64,000 bases of DNA from Nostoc commune NIES-4072 (GCF_003113895.1 NZ_BDUD01000001.1:4576840-4640839), one strand, 5' to 3'. Positions 19,097 through 27,404 are shown, numbered from the stretch's first letter. Numbers and translations: made by a program. The notes: a model not told the origin generated them from the sequence alone.

Positions 19097-19414
19097 CGGG
19101 TCAATGGTGGAGCTAATATCAAGTTTTGCGAAGTTAATTATTAACTGATCCACGCGATAGGCATCATTATTTGTCCCTCTAGTGGTGAAGCTAGAAAATC
19201 CAGAATTGACATAAATCGACTGATTAATATTTGAATCAAAGTTAGTTTGAGTTAAAGAAGTTTGAGCTTTTAGGAGAATTCCTGTTAGCAAACTTTCAGC
19301 TGTGTTGTTTGCGTTTGCGGTCAATCGCGGTAAATCAGCTTTAGCAATTGTGATTGTGGTTGCGGTTTGGGTGGCGTTGCTTCCAAAAATATCTGCTAGG
19401 GTTGGTTCTGCCAT
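19085..19414 (-). CDS. Small protein, first gene of the collagen-like cluster
   Basis: 109 residues, starting MAEPTLADIFGSNATQTAT and ending in ISSTIDPDDY. Rich in Thr, Asn, Ala and Ile; no signal peptide or membrane helix; looks like an extended beta-rich or structural protein. I do not recognise a family. It heads a minus-strand run of four overlapping or nearly touching genes ending at 17520, next to recombinase and transposase remnants, which suggests a phage- or plasmid-derived module. Confidence 0.5.
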   Translation of the reverse strand: MAEPTLADIFGSNATQTATTITIAKADLPRLTANANNTAESLLTGILLKAQTSLTQTNFDSNINQSIYVNSGFSSFTTRGTNNDAYRVDQLIINFAKLDISSTIDPDDY

Positions 19415-19577
19415 AAAAGCGGATTTAGATAAAGTGAATAAATCCGTTGTATGACTTAATCAAATTTGTGTAAATATTCTACTTTTATGTAAAACCGGAA
19501 GTTTCACGGACGACGTTAAACCATTGCTGTGATTACGATTGATGCAACTTTAGGTAATACATGAAAAATAAAAACTT

Positions 19578-19612
19578 CCAGATTAACACCTCATAAGGGT
19601 TAATCCAGAAGT
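19578..19612. other. Imperfect hairpin before the recombinase remnant
   Basis: The segments cttccagattaac and gttaatccagaag pair with two mismatches around an 11-nt loop, just 20 bp before the recombinase start. It might be a regulatory stem or part of an attachment-site region; sequence alone does not decide. Confidence 0.3.
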
Positions 19613-19632
19613 CGGATCATCAAAATAATTTT

Positions 19633-20528
19633 ATGAAAAACAACCGCAACGGACAAGCATCTGTTTTTACGCTCGCTGAATATTCTAAAGTCCGCAGCAA
19701 GATTCAAAGCCAAAAGTACAAATTACTTTTAGACCTGGCTTGGTTTACTGGTGAAAGGTGGGGGGCGCTGATCCAAATGAAAATTACGGATCTTTACGAT
19801 ACTGAAGGCAACCCACTCAAAGTAATCACTTTTCGGGCCCGGACTCGCAAGGCTGTAGGGGGGAAACCCGGATTTCTCACAAAGGTTTAAACGAGTAGCC
19901 CAAAACGCTTATGCCACTTAGACTTGAGATAAAATACGCCGTTCACATATTGTTGTGATTCGTGCAGTGTCTAAAACGCTCAAAATCTAAGCCTGATAAA
20001 GGTTTGGTAATAGCGATCGCACCGCTTGTGAGAAATGCGGGGGAAAAAGAAAACCCAAAAAACTAGTACCGCAAGGCGGAAGTCAAAAGTCAAAAGCCAA
20101 AAACAAAAAGAAATACAGCGTAAATGTTTCGTTGATTTGAAATGGGTTGTTTATTTCCGCCGCGCTGTACTAGGCAAGTGCCAGTCCACCCAACTCTTCA
20201 TGAAGTCTTGAAAGCATATACCCCAGACCCAGCAGATTCAGAGTGGCTTTTTCCTTCCAAAAGGGACTACACCGAGAACGAAGTTGTCAAACACATCTCA
20301 CTCAGATATGCGGATATGGTGTTTCGTGAAGCTGTGCGGAAGGCTGGTCTGGAGAGTCGAGGTTTTAGTACGCATTCTACCCGCCGGAGCTTTACTACTC
20401 ATCTTGCCAGAAACGGTGTCTCGTTGCGGATTATCCAAAAGCTCTTGGGCTACGCGGATTTAAAAATGCTGTCTGTGTACATCGATGTGAATGATTCTGA
20501 GCTTGAAGGCGCGATCGCAACTCTATGA
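19633..20528 (+). pseudogene. Tyrosine recombinase/integrase split by an insertion
   Basis: Two fragments of one phage-type integrase. The first (19633-19890) contains the catalytic-arginine region LAWFTGERWGALIQM. The second (up to 20528) contains TRQVPVHPTLHEVL, the HxxR box in STHSTRRSFTTHLARNG and the LGYADLKMLSVYI segment with the nucleophilic Tyr. The halves are in different frames and separated by about 290 bp (roughly 19873-20165) that includes a HIP1 site and aagtcaaaa-type repeats. Joining RKAVGGKPG directly to TRQVPVHP gives the order normal for the family. The element it served is therefore presumably immobile. Confidence 0.8.
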
Positions 20529-20677
20529 ACGCCAAACTCCTCCAACTACAAATTGAGATTTTCTTCGAGCGGTTGCAGAAAGGGGAATACGACCATCCCT
20601 TATATTTAGCTATGGCACTGGAGAATTTAGCTTCTCAGGCATGGGATGAGGTAGACCGGGTTTACCCAGAATTGTGA
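20525..20677 (+). CDS. Small ORF coupled to the integrase (50 residues)
   Basis: Starts at an ATGA overlap with the integrase stop and encodes MNAKLLQLQIEIFFERLQKG... ending DEVDRVYPEL. The helical, charged composition and the overlap suggest a genuine small gene co-transcribed with the recombinase. No family recognised; a recombination directionality or accessory role would be speculation. Confidence 0.4.
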   Translation: MNAKLLQLQIEIFFERLQKGEYDHPLYLAMALENLASQAWDEVDRVYPEL

Positions 20678-20757
20678 CAAACCGCAGTCGCGGCGGATAA
20701 ACTCGAAGCGATACATCTTACTAACAGGTGCGAAACTGCGATCGCACTTCTCCCTAG

Positions 20758-20830
20758 AAAGTGCGATGCCTGCGGCGGGCTGCGCCTACGCATTTTTCAT
20801 TGGTCATTGGTCATTGGGAATTGGGCATGT
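20758..20830. repeat. Palindromic repeat and cattggt heptamers
   Basis: A GC-rich unit (tgcgatgcctgcggcgggct with an inverted tail) of a type dispersed in this genome, followed by tcattgg units. The heptamers supply the last codons and the stop of the minus-strand zinc-ribbon gene. Confidence 0.5.
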
Positions 20831-20962
20831 TGCAGGACTGAAGCCCTTGCGGCATTTCTGACAAAACCATCTTTGAACTAGTCTCTTGTCAGACAATTTA
20901 TAACTACCGTTTTCAAAAATTAGTGTCGTTTGGTCACATCTTGGGCATGGTGGACGGCTCAT
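20804..20962 (-). CDS. Small zinc-ribbon protein (52 residues)
   Basis: Reads MSRPPCPRCDQTTLIFENG then KRLVQRWFCQKCRKGFSPATC. Two CxxC knuckles about 27 residues apart form a four-Cys zinc ribbon similar to the N-terminal zinc finger of IS1-type InsA proteins. It lies 15 bp after the stop of another minus-strand gene and may share its transcript. Its final residues (PIPNDQ) and stop come from intergenic-type repeats, so the original C-terminus was probably longer. Could be a transposase fragment. Confidence 0.45.
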   Translation of the reverse strand: MSRPPCPRCDQTTLIFENGSYKLSDKRLVQRWFCQKCRKGFSPATCPIPNDQ

Positions 20963-20977
20963 GTTTCCAGCCTCGGA

Positions 20978-21262
20978 TTAGGTTCTCAATTTCACATGGT
21001 AATTTACCATCCCAGATCCAAACTTCCACATCTGCCTTTTTGCGCTTGGCGATGATACTGTCCACGCTACCCAGGTATTAAATTCTGATAAATCTGGCTC
21101 TATCTCGCTGGCAATTTGCCCTTGCCTCATTAACCACTGCCAAAGGATTTTTGCGGCGGGTGGAATATGATGTTGATAACAAAATGCTTCGTGTGCTTCC
21201 GTCCAGGGAGGCGAATTTTTTGGTGAATTTTCTGGCATAATACTATTAGTTTGATGCGTCAT
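20978..21262 (-). pseudogene. Truncated hypothetical protein of plasmid/integrated-element type
   Basis: A 94-residue frame. The first 70 residues (PPWTEAHEAFCYQHHIPPAAKILWQWLMRQG...IEPDLSEFNTWVA) look well-conserved and helical, as in replication- or DNA-binding-like proteins I associate with Nostoc mobile elements. After FNTWVA the sequence becomes atypical (WTVSSPSAKRQMWKFGSG), pointing to a frameshift or deletion near 21060 and loss of the C-terminal part. Family not certain. Confidence 0.45.
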
Positions 21263-21353
21263 CAGTCCACCGGGAAGTTCAATTTTAGGTGGACTCTTGG
21301 TTTTTTAGACAATCGGCGATCGCACTCCAGAAATGGCGGACGCGATCGCACAC

Positions 21354-21395
21354 AATAAAGCCGTCCTCGCCACAGTAGGCAAGGACGGCTTTATT
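21354..21395. terminator. Strong bidirectional stem-loop
   Basis: An 18-bp arm (21354-21371) pairs with 21378-21395 with one mismatch around a 6-nt loop; the ends are A- and T-rich on both strands. On the minus strand it follows a TAA at 21396-21394 that closes a 28-codon open frame ending EKPTEEPE, so it probably terminated a minus-strand gene whose body is lost. Confidence 0.6.
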
Positions 21396-21441
21396 CAGGT
21401 TCCTCAGTGGGTTTTTCGAGATTTTCTACTAACTCTTCAAA

Positions 21442-21825
21442 TTGCTCAATTCTCGACTGAAGATAATCTATTTCATTAATGAAGAACTAGAACAGGTAGA
21501 AATTGGACTGCACACCCAACAGCAAGAGCAAGCGCTCTATGAAATTTATGGCGCAACGCCTTCTTACCCTAAGGAAGTCAGGGAGGAATTAACCACTAGC
21601 CTGGAACACTTATATAAGGAGCCGAGCGCGGATTATAGCGGTGAAACTTCCGCTTCCACTTCCGACAATAAAGCTTTTTATTTGGCTGTGAAGTCACTAC
21701 TGGAAGTTAGAGGGGAGACTTATGTGATTGAGCAAGTTTTGAAAATGGGGGGCCGCCGATGGGAGTCTGGCAAGCGGCGATTGCAACAGATATTGCAGCA
21801 AGGCAGGCAGGAGGAATGGGACTAA
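21442..21825 (+). CDS. Hypothetical protein of the accessory island
   Basis: Up to 127 residues; no ATG near the beginning, so the start (TTG at 21442 or CTG at 21457) is doubtful and the true N-terminus may be missing. The middle is polar (QQQEQALYEIYGATPSYPKEVREEL), the C-terminal 50 residues (FYLAVKSLLEVRGETYVIEQVLKMGGRRWESGKRRLQQIL) read as a basic helical domain that could bind nucleic acid. Family not recognised. Confidence 0.4.
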   Translation: MLNSRLKIIYFINEELEQVEIGLHTQQQEQALYEIYGATPSYPKEVREELTTSLEHLYKEPSADYSGETSASTSDNKAFYLAVKSLLEVRGETYVIEQVLKMGGRRWESGKRRLQQILQQGRQEEWD

Positions 21826-21920
21826 TTTCAAAGCGATGGCGATCCATGATGAACGCGATCGCTTTATCGATATCAACACTTCAACACGTTTACAAGTAAA
21901 AAATATCACATTTATGTGCG

Positions 21921-22126
21921 ATGACCAAACATGACACTTGGGTAAAACTCAAGCCCAATAGCCCTTATGAGCCAATTTTGGATTTATTTCCAGATGGCAT
22001 GATACCCATGCGCGATCCATTTGCGTTAGAGCGTGTGACCACATCGGACGGTGATGTGGTTGCCCTGTAATTGACATGGAGCGCCTCAGTAGCTTTCAAG
22101 CCCAAGCCTTAGCCCAAATTCAGTAG
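21921..22126 (+). pseudogene. Frameshifted small gene cut by the ISH3-like element
   Basis: Reads MTKHDTWVKLKPNSPYEPILDLFPDGMIPMRDPF...DGDVVAL and stops at 22068-22070. One missing base there restores a good frame, IDMERLSSFQAQALAQIQ, which runs into the terminal inverted repeat at 22118 and stops inside it (22124-22126). So the gene has both a frameshift and a 3' truncation by the element. Function unknown. Confidence 0.5.
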
Positions 22127-22906
22127 ATCACAAACTTTTCCCCCAAGAGCGATCGCTAACCGTCCAAGGCAGCGAACACATGTACTACTCTTGAGATTTC
22201 AATAAGTAAAAATTATAAGTGAATCATCAACTTCTAAAATATGAAATCATAAAGATTGTACGTAGCGTATTGGTAAGATAATTGACTTTTTTATCAGGAC
22301 AAGTGGCTTTAACAGATTTAGAAACTTTAGAAGAAGTTCTTGAGTGCTTAACAGAAAATTTCTCCATTGAAACTACTGGTGTCTGCGACCAAAAAACTCT
22401 ATTTGAGATTTTAATAAAAGCTGCTAGTAGTGGAGACAGTATTGAAAATACAGCTAAAATTATATTCATCAAGATTATCGAAAAAGATTTGGGATTGAAA
22501 GTAGTTATCGGCTCAAAAACATCTGCCGGATTAGAACAACTAATAAAAAGCCAGCCTTGAGATTATTGTTTGTTGGTATCTCTTTCATTTTAGTAAATAT
22601 CTGGGTTAATCTTCTCTGGGCAAAAATTAGTCAACCCAGGAAAGGTGGACGATTAATTTACCGTAAACTGTTTAGCCTCAAACAAATGTTGGCTTTCTTA
22701 CGTCAAGCTGTTGAAAAAATACATGAAGTCGTTGAAAGCATTTATCTTCCATCGGGTTAGTTCTCAGAAACTAAGTTATCGCCTGGATATAAGCAAATAT
22801 TATAGATAACCAACATACTTGCTTAAACGGTGGCTGATAAAAAGTATTACAGACTACAAAATTTTCTAGCGATCGCTCTTGGGGAAAAGTTTGTGATCTA
22901 CTGAAT
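22118..22906. mobile_element. 789-bp defective ISH3-like element with about 40-bp terminal inverted repeats
   Basis: The left end (22118-22158, 41 nt) and right end (22867-22906, 40 nt) are inverted copies that differ by one C in a C-run. They enclose the two terminal parts of an ISH3-type transposase. The repeat includes a HIP1 site. No clear target-site duplication is seen at the outer borders. A full ISH3-type element is larger, so this is an internal-deletion derivative that might still be mobilised in trans. Confidence 0.7.
22282..22760 (+). pseudogene. Internally deleted ISH3-family-like transposase
   Basis: The N-terminal part (LTDLETLEEVLECLTENFS, then FEILIKAASSGDSIENTAKI) and the C-terminal part (NKKPALRLLFVGISFILVN, then a tail ending IYLPSG) of one transposase are present, but the DDE catalytic core between them is gone and about 90 bp of unrelated sequence joins them. 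The two parts are in different frames. The C-terminal tail resembles that at 16974-17561, so the island held at least two related elements. Confidence 0.75.
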
Positions 22907-22944
22907 GTGGGTATTTACTTTATTAAAAGTATGAGGTTTTTAAA

Positions 22945-23301
22945 ATGTCGAAAGGCTTTAGATTTGAGATTTACGCAATTAAAAAAACGACTGACTATAC
23001 ATTAATTAATGATGCTGCAAAAATACAACAAATTTCAGAAAACTTAAAGAAGGATTCCCTTTAGGGTTGGTGTGAGCCTGTTGTTAAAATACACTTTGAC
23101 AAATTTACAGAACAAGTATCATTAGCAGATGCCTCCTACGCATCGGAAGAAGATTTTAAATCAAGTCCAGAATGCAAATCCCTTAAAGAAAGGGCAATTG
23201 AAGAACTGCGAATTTATTTAAATTTTGTTCTACAGGTGCTTGCAACAAGAACCGAAGAATATTATCAAAGTATCGGTGAGGAAAATCCTTATCGGGACTG
23301 A
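22945..23301 (+). pseudogene. Unidentified gene interrupted by an in-frame TAG
   Basis: A 119-codon frame, MSKGFRFEIYAIKKTTDYTLIND...LKKDSL, then TAG at 23062-23064, then GWCEPVVKIHFDKFTEQVSLADAS...EELRIYLNFVLQVLATRTEEYYQSIGEENPYRD and a TGA. The coding character is equal on both sides and the frame is unchanged, so a single nonsense change is the simplest reading. It lies 38 bp after the defective element. Family unknown; readthrough cannot be excluded. Confidence 0.55.
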
Positions 23302-23954
23302 TTTCTTAAAGGGGGAGAGATGGCGAGACTGTAACTAAGTGCAAACTAGAAAGTTTAGTTTTAAAAACGAAACAATCTGGGTAGTTCAACGAATTGATTT
23401 GTAGCAGTGGCTCCCACCGCTTTCCTTTGAGCGAAGCGGTTAAGAGTTGCGCCATCCCCTAGAGAGACATCCCTTTACTCTGTCTTCTTTCTTGTCGAAG
23501 AGCCTCTGATCTTATTTGTTGCAATACGCGCTCTGCTTCTTGCCAAAAGCTTAGGTCTTCTCTCTCTGAAGGGGCGACATGAAGCTTATACAGTCAGCTT
23601 TATAGGCTTCATGTCGCCCCTTCAGGTAATTAGTAACAAATTACTAACAGGATGATTGCTGTGAATTGCAAATGTTAATATGCTTTAATTTTTCATTTTT
23701 AACAAAAGCATTACCATTTCTTAAATCAAGTAGGATAAATTTTTTATAGATACATATTTTTTCTAATCTTCCTGTATTTCTGAATCTACAAAAGCATATT
23801 TTCAGAAGAGATTGGTAAGTAATTTTATAGAAACGGCATGGCAGCAAAACTCTTTAACTGCATAGCCTCTTAAAAGCCAATAGAGGATATACTCACCACA
23901 AATACGAGTGATGTGATTTTTTAAACTACTGTGCTGTAAAAAGGTTTTTGAGTA
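23302..23954. other. Intergenic region at the right edge of the island
   Basis: 650 bp without a convincing gene. On the minus strand a 47-codon open tail without start, ending QERRQSKGMSL (stop at 23459-23461), may be a gene fossil. A perfect 20-bp inverted repeat lies at 23566-23625. The frame at 23644-23847 has no coding character that I trust. Confidence 0.4.
23566..23625. repeat. Perfect 20-bp inverted repeat with 20-nt loop
   Basis: The arms 23566-23585 and 23606-23625 (ctgaaggggcgacatgaagc and its complement) are exact. No T-run follows directly, so it looks more like a dispersed palindromic repeat or an insertion end than a classic terminator. Confidence 0.7.
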
Positions 23955-24947
23955 ATGGTTTCACTTCAATGGTGTGGATGTGCAGATAATTCTGTAAAAG
24001 TAGTTAATAATTACCAGAAAGCAAAAAATTTGTGGATAACAGTAGGTTTACTTGCTGTTTTTTTTGTTGCTGAATGGAGTGTAGGCTTATGGAGTCAAAG
24101 TCTATCTTTACAGGCGGATGCAGGACACATTCTCTCGGATATTACAGCCTTGGCAATATCACTATTTGCTAGTTTTTTGGCAAAGCAACCAGCTAAGAAA
24201 AAAGCAACATTTGGACATCAGCGAATCGAAGTTTTAGCAGCTTTGGTGAATGGATTAGGTTTAGTTGCGATCGCTACTTTTATCATATTAGAAGCTATTC
24301 AACGCTGGCAACATCCAGCAGCAATTTTAGGCTTACCAATGTTAGCAATTGCAGTATTAGGTTTAATCATCAATCTGCTCAATATTAATTTGCTTCATCC
24401 CCACAGTCACAACGACTTAAACTTACGGGGAGCTTTGCTTCATGTCATCGCCGATACTGTTAGTTCTGTTGGCGTAATTATAGCTGCTTTAGTAGTTCAT
24501 CTTTGGGATTGGTGGTGGGCAGATGTTGCTATTAGTATAGTCGTTGCAATCTTTACGGGTTTGAGTGCTTTACCTTTAGTGCAAGATAGTTTAAGGATTT
24601 TTTTGGAGTATGCACCGGAATCAATAGATCCTGTTGATGTGGAAATATCTCTCAAATCTTTTCCTGGTGTTGTTGAAGTAGAAAAACTTCATATCTGGGC
24701 AATTAGCTCAAATAAAGTAATGCTTTGCGCCAACTTGACAGTTGAATGTACAACTATTCAAGAACGCGATCGCTTACTTACTAAGTTAGAAACTCATATC
24801 CGAAAAACCTTTAATATTGCTGAGATAACCTTGCAGCTAAGTAGCTGTATGAAATCTTCAGCGTTGCCAATTCATCCTTTATTTAACCAAGATTTAGTTT
24901 TCATGTTGTCTGCAAGTAAAACCAATTTAACTCAAAACCATAGCTAA
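23955..24947 (+). CDS. Cation diffusion facilitator metal transporter (CzcD/ZnT-like)
   Basis: A 330-residue inner membrane metal/proton antiporter that would remove zinc, cobalt or similar divalent ions from the cytoplasm. Six membrane helices are visible. Helix II carries the metal site in QADAGHILSD (Asp-His-Asp pattern) and helix V the second half in LLHVIADTVSSVG. A short His-containing loop (LLHPHSHND) links helices IV and V, and a cytoplasmic domain (about 215-300) follows. The N-terminus has a C-x-C motif (WCGCAD) that could bind metal. Stands alone; metal identity unknown. Confidence 0.88.
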   Translation: MVSLQWCGCADNSVKVVNNYQKAKNLWITVGLLAVFFVAEWSVGLWSQSLSLQADAGHILSDITALAISLFASFLAKQPAKKKATFGHQRIEVLAALVNGLGLVAIATFIILEAIQRWQHPAAILGLPMLAIAVLGLIINLLNINLLHPHSHNDLNLRGALLHVIADTVSSVGVIIAALVVHLWDWWWADVAISIVVAIFTGLSALPLVQDSLRIFLEYAPESIDPVDVEISLKSFPGVVEVEKLHIWAISSNKVMLCANLTVECTTIQERDRLLTKLETHIRKTFNIAEITLQLSSCMKSSALPIHPLFNQDLVFMLSASKTNLTQNHS

Positions 24948-25121
24948 AACCATAGTTATTCTAATTACTACTATAAATTCTAAATAAATTGTGCTAAGTT
25001 ACTCTGCCTATATTTAGTTTTTAAAGACTATTTAAACATAATGCTTATTGGCATTTTTTAACTGTCAAAGCATAGCAATCACTGATTGCAACTCGGTTAT
25101 TTACTAAGAGGTTTCCCAATC

Positions 25122-25355
25122 ATGACTCTCATTCAAAAATCCAAAATGATTTCATTACTGAAACAGTACAAACGCGCCTTAGCTTGGTTTATATCTGGTC
25201 TGGTTATGGCAGCTTTGTTGTTCTTGGGAACATCAAATCAACAACCAGCGATCGCCTTTGAGCAAAGTCAAGCCATATCTACTCAGGCAGATGTGACTGC
25301 TACAGACTTAGACTTTGGTGCTAGTCATCTAGAACCAAATTTTTATCAAAATTAA
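25122..25355 (+). CDS. Short secreted or anchored peptide related to the PhoA signal region
   Basis: A 77-residue product whose N-terminus (SLLKQYKRALAWFISGLVMAALLFLGTSNQQPAIAF) is a signal peptide or membrane anchor closely similar to that of the alkaline phosphatase 40 bp downstream (SFLQKYKRFLAFTMAGFLCTVLLVVGNSVFQPTMAAG). The remaining 35 residues are acidic and end EPNFYQN. The ATG at 25122 is preceded by aagagg. Either a small exported protein in a phosphatase operon or the stub of a duplicated phosphatase gene. Confidence 0.5.
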   Translation: MTLIQKSKMISLLKQYKRALAWFISGLVMAALLFLGTSNQQPAIAFEQSQAISTQADVTATDLDFGASHLEPNFYQN

Positions 25356-25394
25356 CGGCTAACAATTGCTCAATTAACTTTAAGGCACACTTCA

Positions 25395-27356
25395 ATGATT
25401 TCATTTTTGCAAAAGTACAAGCGATTCCTAGCCTTTACTATGGCTGGCTTCCTTTGTACCGTTCTACTGGTAGTTGGTAATTCTGTTTTTCAGCCCACTA
25501 TGGCGGCTGGTAATGGAGTTAACGTAATTATCATGATTGGTGATGGTATGGGTTGGAATATGGCACGGGCCGCAGCCGTTGCCAAAGGCGCTCCTTTTTA
25601 CACCAGTGGTAAAGGCTCAGGTCTGAGCTTTCAAAAGCTAAGTGGATATGGATTGGTAACTACTTACGGCACAACTATTCAGGGAAATACACCAGCCAAT
25701 CCAACAGACCAGCCCCATCTAACAGGTAACTCTGCTCTGGATGGGTCTAATACAGTGACTGCTGCAAGTCCTCTTCGTCCTAACTTCTCATTCCAGCCTA
25801 CTCCTTTTAACCCTGGCAATCGATCTGATGGCAATAGCTTAGAGGATGGTAATCTCGCGGGTTATGACATCAGTAAGGGCGGCCCTGTTCCTTGGGTTCC
25901 TTTGACCCCTGCTAATTCTGGTACTTATGACAAAGATTACATCAAGTACAGTTATCCCGACTCTGCTAACACAGCTACAACTCTGTATACAGGAGTAAAG
26001 AGCTTTAACAACGCAATGGGGGTAGACATTTACGAGAAGAAGTTGAAAACCATCCTAGAAATTGCCAAAGAAAAAGGTAAGTCTACAGGCTTGGTAACTT
26101 CCGTACCTATTAGCCATGCAACGCCTGGTGCTGCGGCTTCTTTCGTAAATCGTCGTAGTAAGTATGACAGTGTTTACGACCCCAGCAAAACCAACCAAGA
26201 CAGCATTTTGCAACAGACATTGCTGAACTTTAAACCCAATATTTTGTTGGGTGGCGGTCATCCCAAAGATTTTGAAAATAGAGCCAGCACAAGTACAGCA
26301 GAGGGTGTCTTTAACTATACGTATATTACCGAAGACACTTACAAGCATCTGAAGAATAATCCTACGTCTAATCGTTACGGCTATACCTTTTTGGAACGCG
26401 GCCCTAATGCAGCTAAGGCACTGCTAAACACGGCTGCTAAAATCGACCCCAACAAGGGAGGTAGATTATTTGGTCTGTATGGTGCGCGTGGACAAAATGG
26501 TAACATTCCTGTTAGTTCCTCTAAGGGTGACTATAGTTTGACAGGTCTGGACAACTTCTCTCTCTATACCTCTGTTGTCAAGCCTGGAACTCCTGCTACC
26601 TGTCCATCAGGTCAGATAATAACTGGTACTGCTGGGGATTGTGTTCCTGTAATTGATGCAGCTGGTAATCCCATCGCTCCTAATGCTCCTGCACCCGATA
26701 CTGTTCGTCCTCTGGCTCCTGGTGAAACTGATGCCAGTTTTATCGCTAAAGAAATTAACGAAAATCCAACTTTAACTGATTTGACCAAAGCAGCTTTAAC
26801 CGTTTTAGGTAAAGACAAAGATGGTTTTTGGCTGATGGTTGAGGGAGGCGATATCGACTGGGCTGCTCATGATAACAACATGGATAACCTGATTGGTACC
26901 ATGAATGATTTTGATAAGGCAGTCCAGCAAGTCATTAGTTGGGTAGAGAATCATGGTGGTTGGAGCAAGAACCTGCTATTGGTTACTGCTGACCATGACC
27001 ATTACCTAACTCTGAATAATGATTTTGCTTCTAAATTGACTCCCAATCCTAACCCAAATCAGGCTAAAGGCTTGAAGTATAACGCCAAGGACATCACCTT
27101 TGTTAAGCACAATCCTACTGATGCTGGTCACTTCTGGGGGTCTGATCCAAATTACAAATATCTCTGGGGTAGCCATAGCCGCCGCGTTGTACCTGTTTAC
27201 TATCAGGGTGCTTACGCATCAACTCTGACGCGATCGCTAGGACAAGGCTTCCAAATTACTGATAGCTCTGGTACTTATACTGTGCCTGGTGTTCGAGGTG
27301 TGGTTGACCAAAGTCATATCTTCCAAGCCATGAAAACTGCGATCACAAGTCCGTAA
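25395..27356 (+). CDS. phoA: Secreted alkaline phosphatase (PhoA family)
   Basis: Hydrolyses phosphate monoesters outside the cytoplasm to supply phosphate. The 653-residue precursor has a signal peptide (about 1-38), the metal-binding MIGDGMG with Asp50, the nucleophilic Ser190 in YPDSANTATTLYTG, a conserved SHATPGA segment, EGGDIDWAAHDNN and TADHDHYL with zinc-binding Asp/His. It is longer than the E. coli enzyme (471 residues) owing to inserts, for example Pro-rich residues 100-140 and a Cys-containing loop near 400. Probably induced by phosphate starvation; I could not confirm a Pho box upstream. Confidence 0.9.
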   Translation: MISFLQKYKRFLAFTMAGFLCTVLLVVGNSVFQPTMAAGNGVNVIIMIGDGMGWNMARAAAVAKGAPFYTSGKGSGLSFQKLSGYGLVTTYGTTIQGNTPANPTDQPHLTGNSALDGSNTVTAASPLRPNFSFQPTPFNPGNRSDGNSLEDGNLAGYDISKGGPVPWVPLTPANSGTYDKDYIKYSYPDSANTATTLYTGVKSFNNAMGVDIYEKKLKTILEIAKEKGKSTGLVTSVPISHATPGAAASFVNRRSKYDSVYDPSKTNQDSILQQTLLNFKPNILLGGGHPKDFENRASTSTAEGVFNYTYITEDTYKHLKNNPTSNRYGYTFLERGPNAAKALLNTAAKIDPNKGGRLFGLYGARGQNGNIPVSSSKGDYSLTGLDNFSLYTSVVKPGTPATCPSGQIITGTAGDCVPVIDAAGNPIAPNAPAPDTVRPLAPGETDASFIAKEINENPTLTDLTKAALTVLGKDKDGFWLMVEGGDIDWAAHDNNMDNLIGTMNDFDKAVQQVISWVENHGGWSKNLLLVTADHDHYLTLNNDFASKLTPNPNPNQAKGLKYNAKDITFVKHNPTDAGHFWGSDPNYKYLWGSHSRRVVPVYYQGAYASTLTRSLGQGFQITDSSGTYTVPGVRGVVDQSHIFQAMKTAITSP

Positions 27357-27404
27357 ATTGAATACGCCGCTTCACTAAGACACTAACTGAAAAGCTTTCT
27401 GTTG

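Noticed and set aside
23644..23847. 67-codon minus-strand open frame
   Set aside because: AT-rich DNA gives a Lys/Ile/Phe/Cys-rich product without any coding signature.
25020..25121. Pho box before the alkaline phosphatase genes
   Set aside because: T-rich stretches resemble half-sites, but I could not find properly spaced direct repeats of the cyanobacterial consensus.
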